Source of the DNA: Apostichopus japonicus
Lineage: Eukaryota > Echinodermata > Holothuroidea > Aspidochirotida > Stichopodidae
Length of the DNA stretch: 64,000 nt
Direction of reading: 5' to 3'
NCBI RefSeq assembly: GCF_037975245.1
Contig: NC_092568.1
Coordinates: 39,264,631-39,328,630 of the forward strand
Part shown: piece after piece, positions 27,316-39,800 of the stretch
Numbering within the stretch: the first letter of the stretch is position 1
Layout of the letters: each line of letters begins with the position of its first letter
Position numbers and translations under genes: made by a program
Notes under the pieces: model-generated
Databases searched by the model: none
What the model saw: only the letters and a program-made list of their open reading frames with translations
Told to the model about the DNA's origin: nothing

Positions 27316-27391
27316 CACTGGATTGGGGTATATGTTGATTGGGGTACATAGTTTCCTGAACGGCTTCGCCAAACCATCGAACATCTCATAC

Positions 27392-28236
27392 ACAAAGCTC
27401 CATCACCCGGTTGTTTGTATATGCTCCCCAAAATCCACAAAATTAAGTCAATAACTTACCTCAGAATCGACCGCCACCATGCACACCAATGACAAATATA
27501 TACCACCCGGACGCCCTATTGTTTCTGGTAGAGGTACTCTCACTGAGGATATTTCTGGCTTCATCGATAGCCAGCTACAACCACTGATGGGGAACATACA
27601 CAGTTTCGTCAAGGATACGACGGATTTTCTTCGGAAACTATCCACCCTACCTACCAGACTCCCGGCCCACACCTAACTGGTCACACTCGACGTATCTGCC
27701 CTATACACTAATATTCTGAGGAGATCGCCCTACTTATAGACTTTATCCTCAGACACAATGTTTTTGCGTTCATGGACAGATTATACACCCAGGCTAAGGG
27801 GACAGCCACGGGGACATAAATGGTCCCAGCGTATGCTAATTTATATATGGCTGATTTTGAATCTAGATTTCTTGAAAGTTCCAATCTTCTACCACTTCTG
27901 TACTTACGTTACACTGATGATATCTTTCTTATTTGGTCTCATGGGGAACAGTCTCTCGATGCGTTTGTAGATAGCCTCAATCTGTTCCAACCCTCCATTA
28001 AATTCACCATGGAGAAATCAAAATCTCATGTTGCCTTTCTGGACGCTCTGGTCACTCTTTCTAACGGTCGGATTAACACGTCTGTATATTCTAAACCCAC
28101 TGACCGTCACACATATCTCGACTTTCATAGTTTTCACCCATTTCATATTAAAGAGTCAATTGTCTTTAGCCAAATGCTTCGCTACATTAACACGTCTGTA
28201 TATTCAAATGCTTCGCTAATAACGCATCTGTTCTGA
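27392..28236 (+). pseudogene. Penelope-like element reverse transcriptase, decayed
   Basis: In successive frames the relic shows YMLPKIHK near 27416, GRPIVSGRGTLTEDISGFID from about 27508 and FVKDTTDFL, then LVTLDVSALYTN after a stop. A frameshift follows, then YANLYMADFESRFL, the catalytic LRYTDDIFLIW near 27900, and KPTDRHTYLDFHSFHP near 28095. PKIHK, GRPIVSG, TLDVxxLYTNI and the DD motif in a FIDDIF-like context are diagnostic of Penelope-like RTs. At least one stop and one frameshift kill it, and it is cut off soon after KESIVFSQMLRY. No GIY-YIG endonuclease is seen. Confidence 0.85.
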
Positions 28237-28258
28237 TTAAAAATATAGTTATGCTTCA

Positions 28259-28559
28259 CAAGGGCGTAGGAACCGGGGGGCTGGGGGGCGCCAGCCCCCC
28301 AGTGAAAAATATGGGGGGCGGAAGTATCATTCCGCCCCCCGCTCCGCAAGTCAGAAAACCCCTTTTTCATTTCCAAATGAGAAAAAAATCTCATTTTGAG
28401 CACCAAATTGTATTTAAGGCCAGGTGAAAATGCAAAATTCTTTACAAAATGGAGTGAGAGTTGAAGTGTGCTATATTGCACCAAATTGCATCTGAGGCCA
28501 CCTGGAAATGCAAAAAAATTCCAAAGGGGAGGGGGACACCCCCTCCCCCGGGCCGGCCA
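28259..28559 (-). mobile_element. Truncated second copy of the 9058-9427 MITE
   Basis: Starts CAAGGGCGTAGGAACC and runs through the same words as the 9-kb copy in reverse orientation (CATTTCCAAATGAGAAAAA, TTGCATCTGAGGCCACCTGG, ACCCCCTCCCCC). It stops at GGGCCGGCCA, about 60 bp short of its other end. The truncation coincides with the left end of the element at 28560-29229. Confidence 0.85.
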
Positions 28560-29229
28560 GCGAATATTTTTTTCCCAAACTGAACTGACACTGAAAAATC
28601 ATACCAATCCTCATGGACCTAGGTTATAAGACTATATACAAAGTCAAAAGACACAGACATATCGTCAAATGCCATGTTTGTGTACACGCAACGGCTGACA
28701 CACACTCGCTCGCGTCTCCGTGGCCACTGCATATTCGACTAGGCCTATCATGATTCATTGACTGAATACATTTTGAATTTATGATTATAAAACTGAAAGT
28801 ATCGCAACCCCGAATGTACACAAACACCACGGTACATGTGTACATCGGCTACATGTATACAATTACAAATGCACTGTTATGTGTTTTATTGTGTTGTATA
28901 CTATAAACAGTACAATAGGCTGCATTACATGTATGTGCTGTGTAGAGCGGAGTCGAGCGAGTAAACAAACGATCGAGGACTGCCTATAATGGGCGCAGTA
29001 GTTGGGAATAGTTGCTTCACAATATACTTTCGTTCATATATACCTACCAAAAGTTCTGGAAAGTTGCTAATGTGAATATCTTGAATTTGTTCGTTTTGAT
29101 CATACTGATATCGACAGATTATGGAGGATCCATGTTGGAAACTAAAGTATATCACGTGCTCGCTGATAACCAATCAGAATCGAGGAAATAATTTCAGTGT
29201 CAGTTCAGTTTGGGAAAAAAAATATTCGC
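28560..29229. mobile_element. Element with near-perfect 37-38 bp terminal inverted repeats
   Basis: The left arm 28560-28597 (GCGAATA, a T-run, CCCAAACTGAACTGACACTG) is the reverse complement of 29192-29229, with one base difference in the T-run. The enclosed 0.6 kb has no recognisable transposase. The outer sequences GGCCGGCCA and GTCCCGGACAC do not give a clear target duplication. A MITE or the product of an inversion are both possible. Confidence 0.75.
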
Positions 29230-29695
29230 GTCCCGGACACCGTAAAGATTTTGTAAAGTAAAATGAAAATATAATAGAGATAAAATGTGTAGTAGAATAT
29301 CTCAATGCTAAATGAAGGTCAAGTTCCTGACAAACTTGCAAAACATGTTCTTTGGGCTGCAAATGTTACACCAGGAACGTTTATATCTCGGCAAAACTTT
29401 CAAGATTTACGACTGTACTGCATTTAAAAGTTGCTAACTGCATAAGAGCAGTCAAATTGTCGAAATACTTTAAAAGGATCATAAGAACTGAATGATTTCG
29501 ATCTTTTACCTAGTACTCTCGGAGATGCTGAGGTGATGCTAAACGAAAGCTTATTGACAATAAAATATACTTTCGTAGTTTTTTGTGTGTTACACGAACG
29601 TCATCTCACACTCGGACACAATTTGCACATTCTATCAATATACTCCGTACGTATGGAACGCCATTTTAACATTTATACTATAATTACAGATAGGC
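29230..29695. other. Non-coding stretch, no gene recognised
   Basis: Unique-looking AT-rich sequence. The first part of the 101-codon frame 29533-29838 shows no motif, and its end runs into the neighbouring repeat. Confidence 0.5.
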
Positions 29696-30010
29696 CTATA
29701 TCTAATTCATTTCCAGAGATTTCTAATTCAATTCCAGATATCTCTAATTCATTTCCCGATATCAAAAACAAAAACATACTCGAGATATCAGAAATTGAAT
29801 TAGAGATATCTGGCACAATTAGAGATATCCAAAATTGAATTAGAGATATCACGAAGTCGAATTAGAGATGTCCAAAATTTAAGTAGATATATCAAAAATA
29901 CAATAAGTGATATCCAAAACTAAATTAGAGATATCAAGAATTCGAATTATAAATATCCAATATTGAATTACAGATATCCAAAATGGAATTAGAGATATCA
30001 AAAATTCAGT
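29696..30010. repeat. Palindromic tandem repeat, about 21 bp unit
   Basis: The left arm (29696-29763) has TCTAATTCAATTCCAGATA-type units. After a short loop (AAAAACAAAAACATACTCGA) the right part continues with inverted units such as AATTAGAGATATCCAAAATT, repeated to about 30006. The two arms can pair into a hairpin of about 65 bp, and the right side is extended by further tandem units. Confidence 0.85.
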
Positions 30011-30398
30011 TTCCGGTACACGTGACCACAATGGCGGCTGATCTAAGCAGCCTCGATGACTTATTGGCCGCAATTTCCAAAAATTTGCGACAATTCATTC
30101 GTCAATGACGTGAAACCAAGACCACGGGAATTCCCGATTAATTCGTCGAGTTAGCCGAAGAAACGTGCTAAGAATATCAAACAGTATTGCCAAGACAAAA
30201 TCAGAGACATTTTGGCACTTATTGATGAATTACTAGCTACAAGCTTACCAGCTTCAAGTTCCAACACACGTACTCATGGCACAGTTGATGACAGGAGTAC
30301 CACATAATTCACACTTTCTCAACGTGACACAGGTATTGAATTTGTGTCAAGTTTGCATTCAGAATGGTGAGATTTATATAGTCTATAGTAGTCAAATC

Positions 30399-30688
30399 CA
30401 GGCGCGTAGCCAAGGGGGGGGGGGCGAAGGGGGCAGCCGCCCCCCCTTGAGCATATCTAAAAAAAATGTTTAATGTTTTTATGATATCGCTAGTATTTTC
30501 AAAAGAGAAAATGCTAAGATGCAACTTACAAGGCATGGGAAGTGCCATTTCCAGCGATCTGGGAGGCTTTTACAGCCAAAATATTCTTGTACGCTTCGCG
30601 CCAACATGGTGGCGCTACGCTTAGATAGTTTGCAATGCCGATTCTACAGTTTCGCCCCTCCCTTGGCAAATTCCTGGCTACGCGCCTG
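30399..30688 (+). mobile_element. hAT-type MITE, 290 bp, with 8-bp target duplication
   Basis: The ends are CAGGCGCGTAGCCAAGG and, inverted, CAGGCGCGTAGCCAGG. GTCAAATC flanks both ends directly (30391-30398 and 30689-30696). The interior has a G10 run and TTGTACGCTTCGCGCCAACA. Related fragments lie at 14431-14640 and 15770-15925. Frames across it (30276-30473, 30519-30968) are not genes. Confidence 0.85.
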
Positions 30689-30904
30689 GTCAAATCCGAC
30701 ACAGATCAATCTTCCAGCAAGATTAACGTTCAGTGAAAGTATAGTTACATGTGTCAAGTTGTCGATATCATACAGGCATAGTAAGCCATGCAGTGTAACT
30801 TCGGATGTGGGCAAGATGTGTAGGCTAGGCCTCCAGGTTAGATATCTAGATCGAATAATAAATTTAATGGTGCATTTACTTGACCACTGCTTTCAAAACG
30901 TATT

Positions 30905-30985
30905 AGGGGCTCAACTAGGCCTATGCAGGTCTGTGCACATGGTGGCCGCGTATAAGGGGCTCAACTAGGCTTATGCAGGTCTGTG
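30905..30985 (+). repeat. 50-bp tandem duplication
   Basis: AGGGGCTCAACTAGGC, a Y difference, then TATGCAGGTCTGTG begins at 30905 and again at 30955. The second copy differs by one base in the shared part. Confidence 0.9.
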
Positions 30986-33900
30986 AACTGGTGGTAAAAC
31001 ATTTGTAAACGTCAGGGGCCAACCGGCTGGTAGATGAACCTAATTAATTTGCTAACTTGAAACAGTAAGCCATCAGCATGCAGCTTAATTTCTGTAACAT
31101 TTACAATTCAGGAAAAAGTTTTTTTTTTTTGGGGGGGGGGGGATGCATAGCTGAACCGTGAAACACACCCCTTCCTCCATTTCCACCGCCACTGGCCCTG
31201 GGCACTTTTCAGAAGGGATATTTGTTGATGGTATAGGGCACATTTTCTTGCAAAAACAATGTGCAGTTTTGTGTGCATATCATAATTATGTCTTCAAGAG
31301 CACACAAAATAGCTAGCGTTCATCTGTCAATAAATCAACTGGCAACAGCCAAAAAGAATTAAACCGTTCTTATGTAATGTGTAAACTACTTGCCGTACTG
31401 GACAGAGTACCTTGGAGGAACAGCACAGCACAGGAATTATTAATCTGTAAAGTATTTAATATTTGGTGGGTGACAAAAACTTTCCTGAAATTTGTAACAA
31501 GTATATGCCTAATGAATCCCATAGTATTGCATAGACCCACTATGTAGTGGCCCAATGGAACACAAAAGGTCTCTTTAGTCTGTCACTTCTAAGTCTTATC
31601 TGCCCCCTTCACTCATGTTAGATGTTGTACACATTCTTATCAAAACGGTTTGCATGACTATCCCTTTCTTCACTTAAAACTTCTTCTTAAACAAGGCTAT
31701 AAAAGGAAGGCTGTACATGTCCTCTAGATTTCGCGTGGTCCGACAAGGTGGGTCACCCTCCACATGCAAACACTACTTTATGGGTCACCGATAAGGAAGT
31801 TTGCAGACCACCACTATGGAAGCTTTAACCAACGAATTGTAAAATACTTTGCAAACTCATATTCCTTTACACTAAAACAAGTTTAGTGCAACAAAGTCTT
31901 CATCAAAAATGAATCGCTTGGAATTTGACAAGAAAATCACTTTTGTGTGGTTGGGCACTAATCAATTTAAAACGCTCGACCAGAACCTGTTCTCATCTTT
32001 GTTTGTAATTGACAGACAGTGAGTTAAAATCGATATCATTCGTATGACTATTGCGTTTCGTATGATTGTATAGCCGTAATATTATGTTTTGCTATTCGAT
32101 ATGAAGACCGGATCGAGTGTCAATGGGATTATAGTTTGTAAAGCAGGTATAAACTGTAAAAGAAGATTGTAGTATCAAATTTGGGGTTAAATTTCCATGC
32201 ATATGCAATATTCGTAAGAGAAAATTAGGTTTTACCTGAGAGATGGATACACGGTGTCTATTTTTTTGATAATATATATATGGCCATACACCTCATGTTA
32301 TGCTTTTCGGTATTTTTAATATTTCCTCAGAAAATATTAAACTATTCCTGTTTTATTTCTTTGGGAATCAATTTCAGCCAATGATATTCTCATGTAAATA
32401 ATACCTCAGAATAGGTCTGCATTCTTTTAATACATCGTGAAGCCCTCGTTCAAAATGCATAACAGTCCTCGGAAGAATAGAAATAGAAGACATATGAACT
32501 TTTAAACTTTTAATTAAAATATATTCTCCCAAACCTAAATCGGTCGTTATTATGAAGTTTTAAAAATTGCATTAAATATGCAGTGTTCGGCAATGTGAGC
32601 ATTTACAAATTTCTTTCTGAATGATAATAATTATTCAAATTTCATAAAGGACTAACATGCCTGGTTGAGAAAGAGTGGATGCAATTCAAACTATGATTCT
32701 ATCTTGTTATACTTTACTAATGCGGAAGTTAATTCTGAATCCCAACACTTTTTCCTAAACGGGTGTCGTATATGTTGCATACAGAACATGGGGAATATGT
32801 TTAAACGCACACCCATTTGTAAACGGCTAAAGTATGAAATTTCGAAAATTAATTTGTTTCAAAGTTTTATGTGTTTTATGCAAAGAAGATATATTTGTGG
32901 TATCTCGGAACACTTCTTGTGAGGCACATTGAATTTAAGTGGAATCGATACCAGTTTACTTATATCTTTTCCATTTATACTTTCCATTTATAACCCATTG
33001 ATTGTTCCGTTGAACATTGCAGCACACCAGCAGAGACATCTCATCATAATCTGCTCATTACATGCTTGGATATATGGTAAGAGGTAAAAGCTGTGTAAAC
33101 GTGTCCTAACTAGAAGAGACAAGTGTAAGTTTTCAGATCCTTCAACGTCTTCCCTTGTGTCCCGACATAGAATTTTGTGTGAATTCTTCGAACACTAAGT
33201 TTATTATCCTCATTAAGGCCTTTCATACTGAAGTTGTGCCAACTGAAGGAGAAGCTATCTTTGTCATCATAGAAAACCCAAGCTTGGAGAATGTGGGGGT
33301 GGGTGTTGGAACTTAGCTATCTGACGATGTCCCCAAAAAGTGTAGTACTGTACTTTATAATATTTATTTTAGTTCAGAGGGATTTTTTTTATATATTTAC
33401 CCCACATCTCTTTCCGAATTGCACCGCTGATAACCAGAAACGGGATTTCCATGGTAATTTGTCTCGGCTATATTATGTCCCCAATATGATTTGATAAAGT
33501 ATGTTCAGATCGCACAAGGACTACACACTTCAAAAACTCTTTTGATTATGTTTTAGAAGCAATTGAAAGCAGGGGTGGGGCTGAGTTGAATATTGGTTGT
33601 AAAATACACGCACTCAGAGCCTGTCCACGTCCTGGGTACTCGTTAAGCTTTGTAGCGGAATTTTACACAGTCAGTACACATAATTATGTTACTGTAGTTG
33701 TAAGCCTGTGATAGAAGGAAATACTGCAAGGGTGATGTGACGATGTTTGACTAAATCACGATAGAGAGATACAGCATATTCTTCGTCTTTACGTTTCGTG
33801 TTATGTTGGATGACGGCAGCTCAGCATTGGATGTAATTTCAAATTAGTAGCTAGGTAAATGGCCTTAAATTCATCATTGCAGGTAAACGCAAACTTATAT

Positions 33901-35619
33901 TGGCTACTGGCGATAACTTTATGAATATAAACACTAGCTACACAGGGAAACTGGTTTTTCCCCTCAGTGCTGCTCAATTTAATCGACGCTTGTTTGGTAA
34001 GGGCGTTTTAAAGTTTTCCTGTTTATCTACCAGGAGCGCTTTTAGTTTAGGTAATCCTACAGTAGGCTATACATTACAGTGCTCCGAAATAATTTTGGAA
34101 GTGGTAGACTTTTGAGTACGAGATTTTTGTAGCCCGAAGATATTTTGTAAAAGTCCGACATGTGTGTGTCCATTTAAGACCGATATATGTAAAGGAAGAC
34201 AATCGTTCTCTCCACAGTTGTAAAGGTTAGGGCCACCGATTTCCGGGACTTTTGTTTTGATGCGGAATAGTACTCAAAACAGAGAGAGAGAAAAGCTTCT
34301 GACAATTTTGATGAAGAAAAATTTTTCTTGAAGAAAATGCAAGGATATGACTTAAAAACACAAGTGATCACTGTCCTAAAGAAATGAGTAGACCGCAGGA
34401 GCAAAAGGTTAGGTTCTCAACACCTAGAAGTCATTGTTGTCTAATTACTACAAGAAAACTTCCCGCCAATACCGAGTTGGTTAGGTTTCACTGCGCCATA
34501 CACTAACAACGGTAGGATATTATTCTCGTTAACACAAAAATGTGGGGAAGAAACGTGTCAGAATACCGATACATTTAGCGTCGCCAAACACATCTATTAA
34601 GGCAGGATCTACATGCCACCTTCTTTGCTTTTATTCGCTTCCATGATTTTTAATAAAGCTTTTCACGCCACAAAAGTTGCTGAGGGGAAGACAGATGCTT
34701 TGTCAATTTTTAACTTTCATCGAATAAAATATCGCATTTTGCCCTTTTTTAGTTAGCGTTCTCCACAGGGTTTCTCATCAGGGTTTAATGAGTCGTTTGC
34801 AACGATCGTAACAAAATCGAAACCATTTTGAGAAAGCCCGTAACAAATTTGTAAGCATTGTCCTATTTTCCGTGTACAAGCAAAATACACTATCGAAATT
34901 TGCTTCCCGAGAGGCCTTACTCTAAGTTCGAAAATCATTTGTACCCAGTATAACGTGACTGTACACATATCATAACGTTAAGGCCTCTTCGTCACAATGT
35001 ACATCACGAATCATTTATGACATTTTATGTGTTCATTATGGATAAAAGCCATTGCGATTATTTTCAGGTTTTTAATTTTTTTACATGAACAATCAAATCC
35101 CCACCACATTGGTGTGTCCTAGCAATTGGAAAGTATAGTTAGTGTACTGAATTTATGGCAAGATACAACTACATCACCAAAATTGAAGACAAACATATGT
35201 CAATGATGAGTCATAGATGCGGTAGTTCTGCACCGGGAATTATTAAGAAACTTTATGTGAATGAGATGTACATGCACTCCTACATGCACGATCAATCATT
35301 TTTTTGTGGTTTTCGTTAACCATTCAGGCTTACATCGACGTGTTGCCAGATGAGTTTGCCCATATATAATTATGCCAAGCTTGACATGCTTTTTAATTTA
35401 TTAAAATATTTAGTTTAATTCAGTTAGCACTGTTCTTAAGCCTTATTTAGAGCAAACAAGATAACGAAACCATTAGTAGACAACAAGCAATATGTCAAAC
35501 GCTTGAAAATGGTTTGTATATTGACATCGATTAACATCTTTCGACAATAATTTACTTCATACTAAGTGCATTACGTCGTAAATGTTTACATCTTGATGCT
35601 ACAATTTCTGATTTTTCAG
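30986..35619. other. No firm gene; possible weak + strand exons
   Basis: AT-rich with a T10G11 run near 31120-31141. Two weak exon candidates on + could belong to the gene that carries the array downstream. One is 33023-33076 (54 nt, acceptor TTGCAG, donor GTAAGA, open in two phases). The other is 33968-33996 (29 nt, strong acceptor TTTTTCCCCTCAG, donor GTAAGG). TTGCAG directly followed by GTAAAC at about 33881 resembles a zero-length recursive splice site. None of these is established. Confidence 0.35.
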
Positions 35620-35655
35620 TTAAACACCGCTACAAACCAAGATGGGTGGAAACAG
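35620..35655 (+). CDS. Candidate 36-nt exon upstream of the microexon array
   Basis: Acceptor TTTCTGATTTTTCAG and donor GTAAGG bracket 36 nt, a multiple of three. It is open in phase 0 (LNTATNQDGWKQ) and also when two leading bases complete a codon (KHRYKPRWVET then a final split G); the third phase has a stop. It lies on the same strand as the array and about 1.4 kb before its first cassette. Membership in one transcript with the array is inferred. No homology was recognised. Confidence 0.4.
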
Positions 35656-35868
35656 GTAAGGGTCGACGCCATACACAATGTATACGCAGGAGGTGTATTT
35701 TCAAGTTTAAGATCAATTTCCATAGTGAAATAGGTCTTATAAACTTTTAAGTAAAACCAATACATACATAGTTTAAATATCCTGTCTTATGTTGTAGGTG
35801 TATTCTTTATGTCACGTCCAATATATTCCAATTGTGTATACCAATGGGGAGCATAGTACACTTTTCAG

Positions 35869-35913
35869 CACAGTGTAGTCATCGCGGGCAGGCGCGAAGG
35901 AGGAATTCTACAG
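35869..35913 (+). CDS. Candidate 45-nt exon upstream of the microexon array
   Basis: Follows GTACACTTTTCAG and precedes GTAAAC. It is 45 nt long and open both in phase 0 (HSVVIAGRREGGILQ) and in the G-split phase (QCSHRGQARRRNST between split codons). Like the 36-nt exon it ends in CAG, so both leave the same phase. Its GC content is visibly higher than the surrounding intron-like sequence, which supports an exon. Confidence 0.4.
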
Positions 35914-36441
35914 GTAAACGTTAACAAAGTGGATTGGCAATGAATAGAAAAAAAGAAAAAAGAAATGCATCTTGCTCCTTAGTTCTTAGTTGTCCTGATC
36001 ACAAGAAGAAGAAAACGAGAGAGTACAAAGCAATTGTTGAAGATATATTGAAGATGTATTTTATGTAAAGGGTCGCAATCAAGTCTATTAAAACAAATTG
36101 TTGCTTGCTTTAGATGATATTCAATAATTTCCCTCTTTAATATTAGTCACTCTTCAATAGATGTGTCTGATTGCATATAAAATATTCCAAACAAAGAAAG
36201 TAAGATTATTTTTGGCGGTCATGGTTAGAAAAACAGACGCTAACTAACATAACATGTAACTAACTAACTAGTCAGCGCACATTCCCTCTGGGTTGGTAGA
36301 AAATTAGAGCGTAAACTACTGTAAGGATAATCACATCAGAGAACTTTACGTGTAAAATAGTTAGTTCTTACTGAAATTTAGGTAAAAATAGTAAAACAAG
36401 CTATTTCATTAAACATTACTAGTTTCTCCATTACAGTACAG

Positions 36442-36450
36442 GATGTATTG
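36442..36450 (+). CDS. Candidate 9-nt microexon GATGTATTG
   Basis: Lies between CCATTACAGTACAG and the donor GTGAGG. If the earlier CAG is used instead, the exon is 14 nt (36437-36450). A further possible microexon of 10 nt (36551-36560, acceptor CTTCACTACAG, donor GTGAGT) would break the phase and is not called. Confidence 0.3.
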
Positions 36451-36899
36451 GTGAGGAACCTGAACAAGTGCCTGGGTTGAGCCCGGTACCTGTATTTTAT
36501 TCGAAGTGATATGTATTAACCTTTTTCTTTCTTATTCTTCTTCACTACAGTTCGAAAGATGTGAGTTGCATCAATTTCTTGCTTTATGTTCGAAGTAAAA
36601 TATATGTTCACCAAGTCCTTTGATACTCTAATTAGTCAGGGCTGAAGTCGATTCAGTATATACGAGTCAAAGTTTGTATGGGGTCCCAAAGCAGACCCAG
36701 TCCGAGAAAAGTACATAGTCCGGGCCCTACAAGTCCCAGTCCTAGTGCCACTTCCGCCACACCGTTGCAACACTATAACTGTGTGTGGCTAGGAAACATA
36801 ACAGGTGGCAGTTATCTTTGTTAGCGGTACTAACGAAGCCGACGTTATTCCCCTTTGGCTGTGTCATGTCAATATTGCAGTATACAGAAAGCTTATGTT

Positions 36900-39800
36900 A
36901 AGAGCAAAAACCTTCGGAAAAGTTAGTTTTACAGTTATATTAAACTGACATTTTAAAGTCACTGTGGTTTTACTGTTTTTCTTTATTATATGATGATTGT
37001 TATTTTCCATCTATTCGTTTCTTTGTAGCAGATAAGTTTAGTCATGATTAACATTTTTAGAACCGTGTCTATCTATTTGCGCGAGGAAACTTGAAAATTT
37101 ATTCCTGTTCTTTCATGAATTTCATACATAATTTGAATGAAATATCATAATTTGCACAACATTGGTAATGCAGGTTTTAATAAAATTATATTTTTATCGA
37201 TTATTTGAATCACAATATCAATGCAAATAGAGCAATTATTTTGAAAGGAATTTGTATCTCTAACATTAATGATAACAATTATGAACTAGTAAGGTTTCAA
37301 ATTTATGGTATCGCACCATTTTCATACAATTACATGTTTATCTATGATATTTATGACAATTTTAATGAACATACAACGAAATCTAGCATTACTCATTGAT
37401 ATTGTGAGCTAGTGAGGCAAAAAGCAGGGGAAAAGTTACCGAAACTAGTTGTTACAGTTATAGTAAACTGACGTTTTAAAGTCACTGTGCTTATGTTTTT
37501 ACTAGTTTTTTTCTATTATATGATGATTTGTTGTTTTCTTCTTTCCATTTTTTTCGTTTCTTTGTAGTTGGTAGGTTTTGATCATGATTTACAATTTTAT
37601 AACCGTGTCATTATCTATTCCCACGAGGGCAATGAATTACTGTAAATTCTTTACTTTCATACACAATTTTGAATGAAATATGACAGTTAGCACAATTTTG
37701 GTAACGCACGATTTATTACAATAAAATGGTCATCGATTACATAGATCGTAATGTCAATGAATAGAGATAATTAATTTGAAATGAATTTGTAACTCTAACA
37801 GTATTCATTGAAGTTGTGGGCTAGTGAGGTTAAGAGCCAAAAGCAGCGAAAAAGTTACCGAAAACTAGTAGTTCCAGCTATAGTAAACCGGCTATTTAAA
37901 GTCACTGTTCTTGTGTTTTTACTGTTTTTGCGTTATTGTATAATGATTTTTTCTTCTTCCCATCTATTCGTTTCTTTGTAGAAGGTAAGTTTTGATAATG
38001 ATTTACATTGGTAGAACCGTGTCATAATCTATTAACACGAGGGCAATCAATTACTGTAAATTCTTTATTTTCATACACAAATTGAATTATAATTAGCACA
38101 ACTTTGGTAACGCACGATTTAATACAATAACATGTTTATCAAGTATATGAATGACAAGTTCAATGAAGATACAACGATATGATGTGAGCTAGTTAAGTTA
38201 AGAGCCGAAAGCAGCGGAAAAGCTGCTGAAAACTAGTTGTTACAGTTATAGTAAACTGACATAGTCACTGTGTCTGTGTTTTTACTGTTTTAATTCTATT
38301 ATATGATGATTTGTTTGTTTTCTTCTTTCCATCTATTCGTTTCTTTGTAGCCGGTAAGTTTTGATCATGACTAGTATCCTGGTAGAATCTTGTCATTTTC
38401 TATTCCCACGATGGCAATACATTTTTGCAAATTCTTTATTTTTAAACACAACTTGAATGAATTATAACAGTTAGCACAATTTTGGTTACGCACGATTTAA
38501 TACAATAAAACGGTCATCGATTTCATAGATCGTAATGTCAGTAAATGGAAATAATTAATTTGAAGCGAATTTGTAACTCTAACAATATTCATTGATGTTG
38601 TGAGCTAGTGTGGTTAAGAGCCAAAAGCAGCGGAAGAGTTACCGAAAACTAGTTGTTGCAGTTACAGTCAACTGACATTTTAAAGTCACTATGCTTGTGT
38701 TTTCACCTTTTTTTTATGATATGATGATTTGTATGTTTTCCTCTTTCCATCTATTCGATTCTTTGTAGAAGGTAAGATTTGATCATGATTAACAATTGTA
38801 GAACCGTATCATCATTTATTCCCACGAGGGCAATCAAATACAGTAAACTATTTATTTTCATACAAAATTTCACTGAAATTATATACTTAGCACAACTATG
38901 GTAACGAAGGTTTAAACGCAATTAGTACAATACAATGGTCATCGATTACATAGATGGTTTTGCCATGAAGAGAGATGATTGTTGTGATTTTGTTTCTTCT
39001 AAATCTTACATTCTTCATCGATGTTGTGAGCTACTGAAGTTAAGAGCCAAAAGCACCGGAAAAGTGACGGAACACTAGTTGTCACAGCTCTAGTAAGCTG
39101 ACATTTTAAAGTCACTCTGCTTGTGTTTTTACTTTTTTTTCTCTATTATCTTATGAATTGTTTTTGTTTTTTTCTTACCATGTATTCGTGTCTTTGTAGT
39201 TGGTAAGTTTTGATCATGATCGATAATTGTAGAACCTTGTAATTATCTATTCCCACAAGGGCAATCAATTACTGTAATTTCTTTATTTTCATACAAAATT
39301 TGAATTATAATTATCTCAACTATGGTAACGCACGATGTATACAAGAAAATGGTCATCGATTACATAGATGGTATTGCCATGAAGAGAGGTGATTGTTGTG
39401 AAATGAATTTGTAGATATAACATTCTTCATTAATGTTGTGAGCAAGTCAAGTTAAGAGCCAAAAACAGCGGAAAAGTTGAGGAAAACTAGTTGTTACAGT
39501 TATAGTAAACTGACATTTTAAATTCACTGTGCTTGTGTTTTCACTGTTTTCTATAATGTATGATGATTAGTTGTTGTTTTTTCTTACATGTTTTTGTTTC
39601 TTTTTAGTGGGTAAGTTTTGATGATGAGGACAATCAATTACTGTAAATTCTTTTTTTCTCATAGTTACACAAATTGAATGAAATATTATAATTAGCACAA
39701 CTTTGGCCACGCAAGATTTAATACAATAAAATGTTTATCGAGTATATGAATGGCTATGTTAATGAAGCTGGAACTCTTTTTTTAATATTTTGTTTATCTA

